Positions 1-9,332 of a stretch of 62,907 bases of DNA are shown in pieces. The notes beneath the pieces are model-generated. The model had not been told where the DNA came from. It did not search any database and saw only the letters and a list, made by a program, of their open reading frames with translations. The DNA comes from Nitrospiria bacterium (lineage in GTDB: Bacteria > Nitrospirota > Nitrospiria > SBBL01 > JAADHI01), in the NCBI GenBank assembly GCA_945787655.1, contig CALZIJ010000004.1:1-62907 (forward strand), given 5' to 3'. How positions within the stretch are numbered: the stretch's first letter is position 1; every line of letters starts with the position of its first letter. The position numbers and the translations under genes were made by a program.

Positions 1-390
1 GACAAAGGCATTAAAACAATGAACCAGCTAAACAGGCTGGGAGTACGACTGGCAATTGATGATTTTGGGATCGGGTATTCCTCTCTCGGTTATTTAAGGC
101 AATTTCCGGTTCACACGCTTAAAGTCGATCAGTCTTTCATTAAAAACCTGAATACCAATCAGGATGACGCCGCAATTACAGCCGCCATCATTGCGATGGG
201 ACACAACCTGAACCTCGAAGTCATTGCCGAGGGTGTGGAAAGCGAAAGCGAACTGACTTTTTTAAAACAACATCACTGTGATGGCGTTCAGGGATACTAT
301 CTCAGCCGTCCCCTGCCTGCAGACCTGCTGGAAGCGTTTCTTCTCAAAGGCTCTTATCGAAACCTGGCAATAAAGAAAAAACCCTCATAG
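1..390 (+). CDS. EAL-domain c-di-GMP phosphodiesterase, C-terminal part (5' end outside window)
   Basis: The reading frame is open from base 1, so only the last ~129 codons are present. They match the C-terminal half of an EAL domain: the DDFGIGYSS segment with the metal-binding Asp pair, a KVDQSFI strand, the IAEGVES segment with its conserved glutamate, and the closing GVQGYYLSRPLP. EAL domains hydrolyse c-di-GMP to pGpG. Residues visible here are those of an active enzyme, but the EAL signature itself and any upstream sensory or GGDEF domain lie outside. The next gene starts ten bases after the stop, so the two are probably cotranscribed. Confidence 0.93.
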   Translation, partial: DKGIKTMNQLNRLGVRLAIDDFGIGYSSLGYLRQFPVHTLKVDQSFIKNLNTNQDDAAITAAIIAMGHNLNLEVIAEGVESESELTFLKQHHCDGVQGYYLSRPLPADLLEAFLLKGSYRNLAIKKKPS

Positions 391-400
391 GTGAGGCCGC

Positions 401-1069
401 TTGCATTTATTGACACCGTTGATTCAAAAGACACTCATCTCACTCACCCTGATTCGCCCAGGCCCCCAGCATTTTGGGGTCTTGTGCTTCATTGTACTGA
501 TGATGAAAGGGTGTGCGACCTACCGCCCTGTGACTGTAAATAATATTTGTACAATCTTTCGAGGCGAGACAGAATGGTATGAAGCCGCCCAGGACGCCAA
601 TAAAAAGTGGGGGACGCCAATCTGGGTCATGATGGCCATTATCCACCAGGAATCGCGTTTTATCGATGATGCACAACCCCCGCGGCCCTGGTTTCTTTTT
701 ATTCCGCTTCCCCGGCCTTCTTCAGCTTACGGATATGCTCAGGCCCAAGACCCCGCCTGGAAGGATTATATTCGGGCAACAGGAAACCGCGGGGCAGACC
801 GTGACGATTTTTTTGACGCGATAGATTTTGTGGGCTGGTACACCCATGTCACGCAGCGCCAGCTGGGTATTTCAAAGTGGGACACCCATCATCAATACCT
901 CGCATACCACGAAGGCCGCGGAGGCTACCGGCGCGGCACATGGAAGCATAAAAAATGGCTAAAAAACGTTGCCAAAAAAGTTACCCGCCAATCCGCAGTC
1001 TATAATCGGCAACTCAAACAATGCCAGGCAGACCTGGATGAGGCCCTCGATGGGTGGTGGTTTTTTTAG
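401..1069 (+). CDS. Lytic-transglycosylase (SLT-like) lipoprotein
   Basis: A 222-residue protein with a TTG start. A short hydrophobic stretch ends in a lipobox-like MMKGC (Cys about residue 38), suggesting an outer-membrane or periplasmic lipoprotein. The body has a lysozyme-like SLT pattern: IIHQESRF supplies the likely catalytic glutamate, followed by SAYGYAQ and a Tyr-rich C-terminal part (YLAYHEGRGGY). This arrangement is known from small gammaproteobacterial and Legionella SLT proteins that cleave the MurNAc-GlcNAc bond. An ATG at about 500, just before the lipobox, would give too short a signal, so the upstream TTG is preferred. It follows the EAL gene by 10 bases. Fold assignment is fairly sure; substrate is inferred. 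Confidence 0.75.
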   Translation: MHLLTPLIQKTLISLTLIRPGPQHFGVLCFIVLMMKGCATYRPVTVNNICTIFRGETEWYEAAQDANKKWGTPIWVMMAIIHQESRFIDDAQPPRPWFLFIPLPRPSSAYGYAQAQDPAWKDYIRATGNRGADRDDFFDAIDFVGWYTHVTQRQLGISKWDTHHQYLAYHEGRGGYRRGTWKHKKWLKNVAKKVTRQSAVYNRQLKQCQADLDEALDGWWFF

Positions 1070-1147
1070 TGGTGAAAAAAGCGCACACCCAAGCTGCCTG
1101 GATGACCACGCTTAAATTAAATCAACCTGAGTAAATGAAGGAGAACA

Positions 1148-1474
1148 CTAATGATCAACAGGACAGCCGCCTGAGACCGGGGCTGCTGGTTCGTCACCAT
1201 AGACTTCGTGTTTTGGCCGACTGGCAAGAATATGTTCCTTACCCCAGTCTGTAACCTTTTGAAACGCTTCCGAACGAACAAAAGTATCAAATGCCTCGCG
1301 TGAATGCCACTCCGAAACAATCAGGTAAGAACGGTTCTGGAAAACATCCTTGTAAAGGTTTGTCTTTTTGTGGCCAGCATCTGCAGCCATCGCCTCTAAA
1401 ACCAGGGCAAACTTCTTCTCAAAAGGTTGCTCTTTTCCTTCCAGAACTTCGTAATTCATACCGACTGTAATCAT
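1148..1474 (-). CDS. Antibiotic biosynthesis monooxygenase (ABM) family protein
   Basis: A small dimeric alpha/beta-barrel protein of 108 residues if it starts at the ATG ending at 1474, which has GAGG six bases upstream; an in-frame ATG at 1480 abuts that site and is less likely. The order MITVGMNYEV, FEKKFALVLEAM, SYLIVSEWHSREAFDTFVRSEAF matches ABM/heme-degrading-monooxygenase-like proteins, which oxidise quinol or heme substrates or act as small stress proteins. Conserved Trp and Ser-Glu-Trp are present. The tail ends in GGCPVDH, an unusual Cys/His-containing extension. It stands alone between divergent and convergent neighbours. The specific substrate cannot be told. Confidence 0.8.
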   Translation of the reverse strand: MITVGMNYEVLEGKEQPFEKKFALVLEAMAADAGHKKTNLYKDVFQNRSYLIVSEWHSREAFDTFVRSEAFQKVTDWGKEHILASRPKHEVYGDEPAAPVSGGCPVDH

Positions 1475-1613
1475 TGTCATCCTCTATAATTAGACGCTGT
1501 TCATCAAATAAACCCAGTTATGATAATCGGATGAGGGATCCGAATCAAGAGAAAAGCGTCCTTCGACGCGATCTTTAAAAAAATAAGAGGGTTTAATCTG
1601 CATCGAGCACGCC

Positions 1614-3219
1614 TTATTTTATTTCATCCGCCTGAAGCACGGCCGCAATTTGCTTATAATAGTCTTCACGAAACTGGTTGATCAAGCTTTCATTTTCGCC
1701 CCCTTTTATTCCTACGCGAATCAGGGCTTCTTCCGCCAGTTTGAGACTGGCTTCAATATTTTCGGAAACCACAACGCGTGCGCCCAGACGATGAAGGGCC
1801 CGGCATTGCTCCAAATTATGTCCCCGCGCCAAAACAGAAAGCTCTGGATGGGAGTGCCGCAAAGAGGCCACAACCCGTTCAGTGGACTCAAAATCATTCA
1901 AAGTCACAATGACGAGATGGGCTTTTCCCGCCCCAGCGGCCTTCAAAACTTCAGGCCGCTGTGCATCACCAAAAAAAACAGGGTATCCATCGGAACGTTC
2001 ACGAGCCACCAAGGCAGCATCGATATCAAGGGCAATAAATGATTTTTCCGCCATTTTCAAGATTTGACCGATTCGGCGCCCAACCCTCCCAAAACCCGCG
2101 ATCACGATAGGCACTTCCGGCGCTTCTTCAGGAATGTTCGATTTCGACCGGTCTCTTCGTTGAAGGGATAACTTGTAGGCGGCGCGGGCCAGCAAGGGGG
2201 TCGCCAACATACTTAACAGCACAACAACCAATAATTGCTGAAATAACGGAGGGCTTAATAGCCCTGATTCCTCCGCGAGAGCGAACAGGACGAGAGCAAA
2301 CTCGCCGCTTTGCGCCAAAATGAGTGCGGTCGCTAAAGCGTTTTTAGAGTTTAAGCCAAATATGCGTGACAGCGGCCACAATAAAAGCGTATTGACAAGC
2401 AGCAGCCCGGCCGTCAAAGACAGAAAAATAAACGGGCGATCAAAAAACAAGCCCAGGTTCAGCGCCATCCCCATCGACATAAAAAAAAGCCCGAGCAACA
2501 ACCCTCGAAAAGGTTGTATCTCTCCCAAAACCTGATGACGATAGTCGGAATCGGCAATCAAAAGCCCGGCAACAAAAGCGCCCATGGCCATCGAAAGCCC
2601 AATCTGTGCGGTCACCACCGCCGTACCCAAGACCAACAAAACTGCCGATGCGGTAAACACTTCCGAGGTTCCAAAACGTGCAACGCGATGCAACACCGGA
2701 TGCAAGAAATACCGTCCGCCGACGATGACAATGGCCAATACCCCCAAGGACTTTGTCAGTGCAACTAGAATATCCTGACCGATTTTTAATTCGGGAACGG
2801 TCAAAATGGAAACCAATGCTAAAAGCGGCACCACGGCCAAATCTTGAAATAAAAGAATAGAAAACGACGTTCGGCCATATTCCGATTTAAGTTTTTTCTG
2901 CTCAATTAACAGTTGGAGGACAAAGGCCGTGGAAGACAGGGCCAGTGTCGGACCAATCAATACCGAGGGGCGTAACGGGACTTGAAAGAAATAATAAAAG
3001 ACAAACGTAATGAATCCGCCAGTCACCACGACCTGAAGTGTGCCGAGGCCAAAAACCAGGCGCCGCATCAGCCGCAGCCGTGAAGGCTTTAATTCTATAC
3101 AGGATGCCCGCGACCAAAAATCCGGGGACCGCGCCAAGGCCGGTTACCCGGAATAAAGGGACAGCGATCACCGCAGCAATCAGCATGATCAGAACGTCAT
3201 TTAAATAAGTAAAGTCCAT
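1614..3219 (-). pseudogene. KefB/KefC-type cation:proton antiporter with internal deletion and frameshift
   Basis: Two overlapping frames encode one CPA2 antiporter. The N-terminal piece starts at 3219 and gives TM1 plus GAVPGFLVAGIL. The rest (to 1614) resumes at IELKPSRLRLMRRLVFGLG and runs through the remaining membrane helices, FQDLAVVPLLAL, and a C-terminal RCK/TrkA-N Rossmann domain (VIAGFGRVGRRIG) with a TrkA-C-like end. The frames switch near 3098-3101. Compared with E. coli KefC, about 32 residues (IGPWG.. to ..LFIIGL) are absent at the join, so a deletion of roughly 95-100 bases, not a multiple of three, removed TM2/TM3 sequence. The product should be non-functional, unless the assembly is wrong here. 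No KefF/KefG partner lies nearby. Confidence 0.85.
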
Positions 3220-3314
3220 TTTCCGGATTCTATTTTGAATGCAGTTTAATTATCTTTTTGAAATAATGACCTCTGCATTGATAGCCTATCAACACCAGGT
3301 TCAGCAAGTTAAAT

Positions 3315-3346
3315 CGGAAAAGGGGTTTTTAAACCCGATGTTTCCG
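3315..3346 (-). terminator. Hairpin downstream of the PBP7-like gene
   Basis: Nested inverted repeats: outer CGGAAA/TTTCCG (3315-3320 and 3341-3346) and inner GGGTTT/AAACCC (3323-3328 and 3331-3336). It sits 42 bases past the stop of the minus-strand endopeptidase gene. The U-tract after it on the minus strand is weak (ATTTAAC), so termination is plausible but not certain. Confidence 0.4.
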
Positions 3347-3387
3347 GCTTAAAGATTAACTGTGAATGTTTTTTGAAACGAAGTGAC

Positions 3388-4362
3388 TCAGGAATGGCCT
3401 TTGAATTCTACTGCTTGAAGGGCTTTTCTGGCTTTTTTATCCGCACGGGTCAGCCACTTGCGGATGCGATTGGAATCACCGTACTTACTCAGCTTTCCCC
3501 AGGAATTCATTAAAACCAGGATGACCGGGCGGCCGGCAATTTCTGTCTGCATCACCAGGCAATGACCGGAATCTGCAATATAACCGGTCTTGCTCAGTGC
3601 AATATCCCAATTCTTATTATAGAGCAGACGGTTGGTGTTCATAAACTCAACCTTCCAACCCTTTCGAAGGTCAGTCACAAAATCCTTTTTCAGGGTAGAA
3701 ACTTCCCGAATCATCGGATAATGATAGGCCGCTTTTACCAACTTCACCAAATCAGAAGCCGTTGATAAATTTCCGCTTCTTAAGCCAGAAACGCCCTTAA
3801 ACCTTGTATTATTTAACCCAATGGCCCGCGCTTTTTTATTCATAGCGGCGACAATCTTTTTATGCCCGCCGGGAAAAGTTCTCCCCAGTGCAGCGGCAGC
3901 CCGATTGTCCGACCCCGCCAGCATGATCTTCAACAAATCGCCACGGGTCATTTTAGACCCGAAGCTGAGCCGCGAACGGGAGCCGCGCAAGCGGTCACGG
4001 TCTGCCCGTTTAATTTGAATCACCTTGTCATGTGGAAGATCCGCATCCAAAATAACCATGGCCGTCATCAATTTAGTAATCGAGGCAATCGGCTTTTGGA
4101 CATCTTTTTTTCTTTCATAAAGGACTTCCCCTTCTTCCAGATCAATGACAAGCGCCATTTCTGAACGCAAGAACAACCTTTTGGGGTTTAAATGTGGGAG
4201 GAGAGAGTAATTGTTCCGTAACTCAGGAACGGCACTCTTGCGGGACACCAAGGGCTCTGCATGTCCATATCCGCCTTGGGCGAATAGAATAATGATAAAA
4301 AACCCAACGCGGAAAACCGATCGAATTTTTTTTGTCAAAAAGAAAATCACAGGCTCCAACAA
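3388..4362 (-). CDS. pbpG: D-alanyl-D-alanine endopeptidase, PBP7/PbpG-like (peptidase S11)
   Basis: A 324-residue low-molecular-weight penicillin-binding protein. All three serine-peptidase motifs are intact: SITK (about 94-97, nucleophile Ser94), SDN (151-153) and KTG (258-260). The order and spacing fit PBP7/8-type endopeptidases, which cut D-Ala-mDAP cross-links in the periplasm during wall growth, rather than DacA-type carboxypeptidases, since there is no long C-terminal amphipathic anchor domain. A hydrophobic segment at about 19-30 is the likely signal or anchor. The start is one of two tandem TTG codons (4362 or 4359); no ATG lies in frame before the catalytic domain and no good ribosome site is seen, so the exact start is uncertain. 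Confidence 0.85.
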   Translation of the reverse strand: MLEPVIFFLTKKIRSVFRVGFFIIILFAQGGYGHAEPLVSRKSAVPELRNNYSLLPHLNPKRLFLRSEMALVIDLEEGEVLYERKKDVQKPIASITKLMTAMVILDADLPHDKVIQIKRADRDRLRGSRSRLSFGSKMTRGDLLKIMLAGSDNRAAAALGRTFPGGHKKIVAAMNKKARAIGLNNTRFKGVSGLRSGNLSTASDLVKLVKAAYHYPMIREVSTLKKDFVTDLRKGWKVEFMNTNRLLYNKNWDIALSKTGYIADSGHCLVMQTEIAGRPVILVLMNSWGKLSKYGDSNRIRKWLTRADKKARKALQAVEFKGHS

Positions 4363-4543
4363 AAAATACGGATCATCTTGAAATGACTCAAAGGATACCG
4401 AACATTTCCAAACTCGTCAACCATAAAACGCTATAAAATCAATGAGTAACGGCCCGACAGGTTTTTAGAATGCTAGAGGACCTGAAATGATGACACCGGA
4501 AAAATCGTTCATGTTGATATTAAAGAAGTCGAGATATTGGTCA

Positions 4544-5698
4544 TTATCCGAAAGGACGCTCTGCAAACTGCCTTTGAATGGCTTCAACAGATTTGATATT
4601 GTTCACGAGCGCATCGACACAGTCCTGATCCAGTTTTTCTCCGGCCAGTCGCCTGAGTTCCTGAATCGCCCTTTCATTGCTCCAAGCCTCTTTATAAGAC
4701 CGAACACTGGTTAATGCATCAAAAATATCCGCCACGGCGACAATCCGTGCTTCCAGCGGGATGTTATTGCCTTTGATCCCTCCAGGATACCCGCTGCCAT
4801 TGACTGCTTCATGATGGTATTGTGCAATATTGCGCAACACGCTTTTGTATTCGATATTTTCCAGGCCAAACTGTTTGAGCAAATCGTCGATCATTGCCAG
4901 CCCTTTTCGGGGATGTGTCTTCATCACTTTTGTCTCTTCCTCGTCGAGCTTGTCCGGCTTGAGCAAGATATGATCAGGGATACCGATTTTACCGATATCA
5001 TGCAATGGCGAAAACATAAAAACATGCTCAATATAGCTATCATCCAGCGCATATTGATCCGCCAGTTCGGAAGCAATCAAGGCACTGTAGCGCGACATCC
5101 GGTCCAAATGGCTTCCTGTTTCCGGGTCGCGGGCGTGCGACATCCGGCCCGTCGTTTTAACAACCGCATTTAAAGTACGTATCGTGCTCAATTCATTGAT
5201 CACCATCAAGGCAATCAAATGCCCGTAAATATCAATTTGGCTTAACACACTTTCAATGAAGACCTCTGTTTTATCGGAATTAAAAAAAATAAACCCCATA
5301 AAAAGACCATTGTTATATACCGGTAAAGTATAGCTTGCGGCATAACCCTGCCGACCGATTCGACGGGTGTGTTCATGTTTTCCCGAATTAAAGGCCACCA
5401 GATTATTCACAACACGGGGCAAACCTTTTTTTAAAATTTCTTTTAAAGAGGGCGCATCATCAAGCAGAGTCTGATAATGGTCAAGTGGATTTTCTTCACC
5501 GCTGCTGTGCAAAAAGGTTTTAAGCACCCGGGTTTCCGGGTCATAAATGGCAATGGCAATCCGTGAAATAAAGGGAAACATTTCCTGCACGGTTTTATGC
5601 GCCGCGATCAACTTGTCGCGCAGGGGCAGGCGCTGATTCAACACATCCAAGACATCACGATGCCTAAACATAGGGACTCCAAGTCTAGTTTGAAACAC
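4544..5698 (-). CDS. GAF-like/HD-GYP cyclic-di-GMP phosphodiesterase
   Basis: A 384-residue cytoplasmic protein. Residues ~20-165 form a GAF-like sensor (IAIAIYDPETRVL, then SYTLPVYNNGLFMGFIFF). Residues ~180-375 are an HD-GYP domain: RDPETGSHLDRM, the catalytic HD at 233-234 in HDIGKIGIPD, THPRKG, YHHEAVNGSGYPGG with GYP at 303-305, and VADIFDALTS. All metal and substrate signatures are present, so hydrolysis of c-di-GMP is expected. There is no REC domain; control is probably through the GAF-like part. It is a single gene with gaps on both sides. Confidence 0.93.
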   Translation of the reverse strand: MFQTRLGVPMFRHRDVLDVLNQRLPLRDKLIAAHKTVQEMFPFISRIAIAIYDPETRVLKTFLHSSGEENPLDHYQTLLDDAPSLKEILKKGLPRVVNNLVAFNSGKHEHTRRIGRQGYAASYTLPVYNNGLFMGFIFFNSDKTEVFIESVLSQIDIYGHLIALMVINELSTIRTLNAVVKTTGRMSHARDPETGSHLDRMSRYSALIASELADQYALDDSYIEHVFMFSPLHDIGKIGIPDHILLKPDKLDEEETKVMKTHPRKGLAMIDDLLKQFGLENIEYKSVLRNIAQYHHEAVNGSGYPGGIKGNNIPLEARIVAVADIFDALTSVRSYKEAWSNERAIQELRRLAGEKLDQDCVDALVNNIKSVEAIQRQFAERPFG

Positions 5699-5786
5699 AA
5701 CTTAATGATACCTCATCAAAACAATAATTTAACTTATTTTTATACTTTTTAAAATAAACATGAACCCGGATTCCCCGATAAATGAC

Positions 5787-6236
5787 CTAAAACATGCCGT
5801 TACCATTCGCGGCGTCTTCTGGAATGTCCTGTATCACATCCCAATGCTCAACCACTTTTCCTTTTTCAAGCCTGAAGATATCAACAATCGCCCGGCCGCG
5901 CGTGCCCGGCACCCTGACAGAATGCACATGCAGGATCACAAAATCGCCTTCGGCAAAAGCGCGTTTGATTTCACTCCGGGAGTGCGGAAATCTTTCGCGT
6001 AAAAAAGCAATAAATTTCTTCAGCCCTTCAGGCCCGTCTGCAGCCATCGGATTGTGTTGAATATAATGCGGTCCCATGTATTTCGACGCCGCTTCAAAAT
6101 CCTTTTCGTTAATGGCTTTCTCATAAAACGCAATCACATTTTTTTTGTTGATTTCTTCCTGTTTTACACCTTCCGCATGAGCCAATGTGATCCATACCTG
6201 TAAAAACAGGACAATCATAAAAGCATAACGTTTCAT
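5787..6236 (-). CDS. Secreted SnoaL-like (NTF2-fold) protein
   Basis: 149 residues with a signal peptide (charged MKR, hydrophobic core, cleavage near AHA about residue 21). The mature part has the SnoaL-like pattern: NVIAFYEKAINEKDFEAASKY, YIQHNP, a Gly-rich loop, then VDIFRLEKGKVVEHWDVIQ. Members of this NTF2-like fold include polyketide cyclases and many small proteins of unknown role; the conserved His/Asp pocket residues are kept, but export to the periplasm is typical of uncharacterised members. An ATG at 6236 gives a good signal peptide. The function is not known. Confidence 0.8.
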   Translation of the reverse strand: MKRYAFMIVLFLQVWITLAHAEGVKQEEINKKNVIAFYEKAINEKDFEAASKYMGPHYIQHNPMAADGPEGLKKFIAFLRERFPHSRSEIKRAFAEGDFVILHVHSVRVPGTRGRAIVDIFRLEKGKVVEHWDVIQDIPEDAANGNGMF

Positions 6237-6404
6237 ACAATCATCTCCCTGAAGACCAGGAATAAAAAAGCTTCTTTTCCCCTGGTACGATTTTCAATTC
6301 AAACGCTTTCCTCGGTTTCTCCGGGAAAATCAAACCATACATCCCATGCAGCTGCGCTCACAATCGCAGCAAGGGGCATTCCCGGCATGGGGTTCATCAT
6401 TCTA

Positions 6405-8051
6405 TTAATCCCATCGATACAAAGGCCCGCCGCCGATAACGCCAAAAGTCCACCCAATCATCAACTGGGCTTTGAATTTTGATCGCTCAATATGGGAACT
6501 TGGGAAAAACCACCCTGCTCCAATGGTTATTTTCGCCTGTAGTACATCGAGATTTGTATTCAAGCCCACATACCCGCCTTCCGCCAAAGCCGTGCCTTCG
6601 TCCCAAATGGACCGCCTTTCCTGTAAGGCCGCATAAGCGATCTCAAATTCATGAGAGACAGGTGAGTCATTGTAGAAATTGGGCAAGGCAATACTGATCC
6701 CATACTCTGAAAAATCACTGGCTTTGGCGTCACCACGTTGCACCGCGATTGAATCAATATTTCGATGAAGATACAGTCGGACATTTTTCGGCCATAACCT
6801 CAAAGGCCAGAATTTAGAGGTATAGGGGCTGATAGCAAAGTGGATGCCATAAAAAACCTCGTCATAACCGACAAAGGGCACTGCGGTCAACATCAGGGAA
6901 ATGTCAGGATAAGCCGGCTCCGTATAGGTGTATTCGACATCAAACCAGCAGATGCCTTCTTCGAAATAGACCCCCTTTTCCTGATTCAGGCAACTGTTGC
7001 CTGATTTCATCTGTCCACGCTGCTTCGCAGCCAGATTAAAATAGGCGGAATCATGCTCAAAATTTTCAGTGGCCACCGGGAATTGCATGTCCGCCAATAA
7101 TGAATAGCCGGAATCCTCATCCTCAAGAAACGCCAGAATTACTGAAACAATCGCGTCCTGATTGGCAGCCAGTAATTTTTGCTTGTTTACCTCGTTTAAC
7201 CCGTCATCGTGATTTAAAAATTCATCCCCATAGGCAAACCAGATTGCGGTTTCACAGGAAACCTCTGTTTTACCGGAAACATCCTGTTTGGCCAGTCGGC
7301 CGGTCTCATCTGTCAGTCTTGTCATACAGGGTTTAGCACTTACTACTTCATGGAAACGTGTTTCCCGTTTTATAAAAGGGACTCGGTCAGCATCGCTTAT
7401 CCGCTTGCCTTTCAGCCACCGCCCCTTTTTATTCCAATAATTATGCATCTGTAAACTGGGGTTTTGCAGAGAATTAATGCGGGAAAATCCGTTGTGCCCG
7501 ATTGAAAAAGCGTCCTGTAAAAAATGATCCGCAAACGCTGAAAAAATCAATGCCCGATCAAATGCTAACTTTGCGTCAAAAGACCGTCGGTTTATCCAAT
7601 AGGTTTTGGCCAGCCGGGCGGACGCGATGGCTTTTTTATGGTATTTCCTCCAGGCGGTTTTGACATCCGGCCAAAAATGATCATGATTCCCCATTGCAAG
7701 CGCCCCGTAATTAAACCAACTCAAAGCCTGCTGCTCCCCGTCCTCCGACTCAAAATCCTCCGGCTCATCAATGTGATCCCCTGACAAGGCCGTTCTAAAT
7801 CCGTATACCCTGGCCTTGGTTTCAAAATCGGCGCAAGGCACAGCCATCAGGTATGCAAGCCGCTCTTTGGAGTGATCGTCTTCTTTCTTTTCGAGATTCT
7901 CGATCAGAAAATCACAGGCATTCTTGAAGGAAGTTTCACCCAGCTCCTTATGCTCACCAAAAACCCACGCATTCGCAATATGGGGTGACAGGGAAAAGAT
8001 CAGGATAAAAAAAACACGGCAGACAACAGACCCTCTGTTGTGATTTATCAT
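6405..8051 (-). CDS. Secreted zinc phospholipase-C-like protein
   Basis: 548 residues with a signal peptide ending at ANA before Trp29. Several residues resemble the trinuclear zinc site of Bacillus cereus phospholipase C: a Trp at the mature N-terminus (its alpha-amino group binds zinc in that enzyme), an Asp-His pair at 92-93, His123/His125 in GNHDHFWPD, and His176, Asp180 and His186 in HFLQDAFSIGH, spaced exactly as H118, D122 and H128. His203 could stand for H142, but the following glutamate is not conserved. The last ~300 residues have no recognised similarity and look beta-rich. A lipase or S1/P1-like role is inferred; substrate is unknown. It ends about 170 bases before the SnoaL gene on the same strand. 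Confidence 0.6.
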   Translation of the reverse strand: MINHNRGSVVCRVFFILIFSLSPHIANAWVFGEHKELGETSFKNACDFLIENLEKKEDDHSKERLAYLMAVPCADFETKARVYGFRTALSGDHIDEPEDFESEDGEQQALSWFNYGALAMGNHDHFWPDVKTAWRKYHKKAIASARLAKTYWINRRSFDAKLAFDRALIFSAFADHFLQDAFSIGHNGFSRINSLQNPSLQMHNYWNKKGRWLKGKRISDADRVPFIKRETRFHEVVSAKPCMTRLTDETGRLAKQDVSGKTEVSCETAIWFAYGDEFLNHDDGLNEVNKQKLLAANQDAIVSVILAFLEDEDSGYSLLADMQFPVATENFEHDSAYFNLAAKQRGQMKSGNSCLNQEKGVYFEEGICWFDVEYTYTEPAYPDISLMLTAVPFVGYDEVFYGIHFAISPYTSKFWPLRLWPKNVRLYLHRNIDSIAVQRGDAKASDFSEYGISIALPNFYNDSPVSHEFEIAYAALQERRSIWDEGTALAEGGYVGLNTNLDVLQAKITIGAGWFFPSSHIERSKFKAQLMIGWTFGVIGGGPLYRWD

Positions 8052-8149
8052 AATTCTCCTTCGGTTAAAACATCCTTTTTCTTATACAATTTTTCTTCAA
8101 TGGCTCCAAACACACCCCTTGTTCCAGAGACGGAAACCGGGCATGTCTT

Positions 8150-8911
8150 TTATTTTAAATATTGGGTGAACCACGTGTAGAGATTATCCAGCATTTGATT
8201 AAAGTCCGCCTCTTTTGTAAAAGGATGATCGGCGCCTTTAATACTTTCAAAACGTTTTTCACACTGCAATACCTCATAAAGGTGCTCGCTTTGGCTGTGC
8301 GGCACATCTTCGTCGGTATCGCCATGGACTATCAATGTTGGGGCTTGAATCGTTGCGGCTTCTTTGTAGGTATCATATTGGAGCAAGTCTTCATAAAAAG
8401 GGTACTCCAACTGGGCCTTGCCATCCAGCCCCGCAAAAGTGAGCAAGCCGTTTTCCTTCCAAAATTTCATCCCGGCCTCCCCCAACCGCTCTCGCCAAAG
8501 CGGTGGATAATGAGACACCGGACATTTTAACGCCAGCACGTGAATCCTTCTCCGGGCCGCCCCATGCAAGGCGATCAACCCTCCAAAACTGGAACCCAGG
8601 AGGCCGACTTTCGAAAAACCCTGGGCGGGCAGCCAATCAAGGATCGCCTCAACCTGATTCAAACAACGGCTCATCCGCATGGCTTGCAAAGGCCGGGCAC
8701 TTGCCCCGTGCCCGTCAAAATCAAACCGGCAGGTGGCAATCTTTTCTGGAATCAGTCGTCGCGTCAACTCCAGATTGGTTGAACTTTCGTTGTCGGACAT
8801 AAAACCGTGACACAACAACACCACCCGGCCTGTTTTTTCCAGTGGCTCCGCTAAAACAAGCCTTGTCTGTTCTCCCGGACTCACTTCGATTGTGTATTTT
8901 TTTTCATTCAT
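8150..8911 (-). CDS. Alpha/beta hydrolase (esterase/acylglycerol-lipase-like)
   Basis: 253 residues from the ATG ending at 8911; a longer frame reaches 9097, but it would overlap the divergent Rieske gene and GGAG lies upstream of this ATG. The alpha/beta hydrolase fold is clear: the oxyanion segment LCHGFMSD, FDFDGHGAS, nucleophile elbow GSSFG with Ser108, acid HGDTDEDVP and catalytic His in GADHPF. It lacks a signal peptide and has a short cap, like monoglyceride-lipase or BEM46-type cytoplasmic hydrolases. Substrate cannot be predicted. The start is only 70 bases from the divergently read Rieske gene, so they may share a regulatory region. Confidence 0.85.
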   Translation of the reverse strand: MNEKKYTIEVSPGEQTRLVLAEPLEKTGRVVLLCHGFMSDNESSTNLELTRRLIPEKIATCRFDFDGHGASARPLQAMRMSRCLNQVEAILDWLPAQGFSKVGLLGSSFGGLIALHGAARRRIHVLALKCPVSHYPPLWRERLGEAGMKFWKENGLLTFAGLDGKAQLEYPFYEDLLQYDTYKEAATIQAPTLIVHGDTDEDVPHSQSEHLYEVLQCEKRFESIKGADHPFTKEADFNQMLDNLYTWFTQYLK

Positions 8912-8981
8912 TGACTTGTAACTCCATGATTGACCCGTGTTTTTCTTTTGTTTTATAATGACTGTTTTTGTGAGGAGAGTG

Positions 8982-9296
8982 ATGCCCTTTATTCCAGTTG
9001 CCAAAATCGATGAAATCCCGCAAGGTTCAGGCCTGCTTGTTGAAACGAACGGCCGCGACATCGCCCTGTTTCGCCTGGAAGGCGCCGTATATGCCACCTC
9101 GGATGTCTGCCCCCATCAAGGGGCCTCTCTTTCAACGGGAACAATGAACGGTGAAAAAATTGTCTGTCCCTGGCACCAATGGTGTTTTAATGTCAAAGAC
9201 GGCTCTTCACCACTCAATCCCCGATTAAAAATTAAAACATACGAAGTCAAATTGGAAGGGAATCAGGTTTTTCTACTCCTCCCCGATCAAGATTAA
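8982..9296 (+). CDS. Rieske [2Fe-2S] ferredoxin, small-subunit type
   Basis: 104 residues from the ATG at 8982, with GAGGAG at 8972-8977. Rieske ligands are complete: CPHQG (Cys43, His45) and CPWHQ (Cys62, His65). The compact size with no membrane anchor matches soluble Rieske ferredoxins of oxygenase systems and NirD-like proteins, which pass single electrons to an oxygenase or reductase. No oxygenase or nitrite reductase large subunit lies nearby, so its partner is unknown. It is read divergently from the hydrolase gene and converges on the ADH gene. Confidence 0.92.
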   Translation: MPFIPVAKIDEIPQGSGLLVETNGRDIALFRLEGAVYATSDVCPHQGASLSTGTMNGEKIVCPWHQWCFNVKDGSSPLNPRLKIKTYEVKLEGNQVFLLLPDQD

Positions 9297-9332
9297 ATCC
9301 GCATTTTCATTCTCTCAAATTATTTTAATGTG

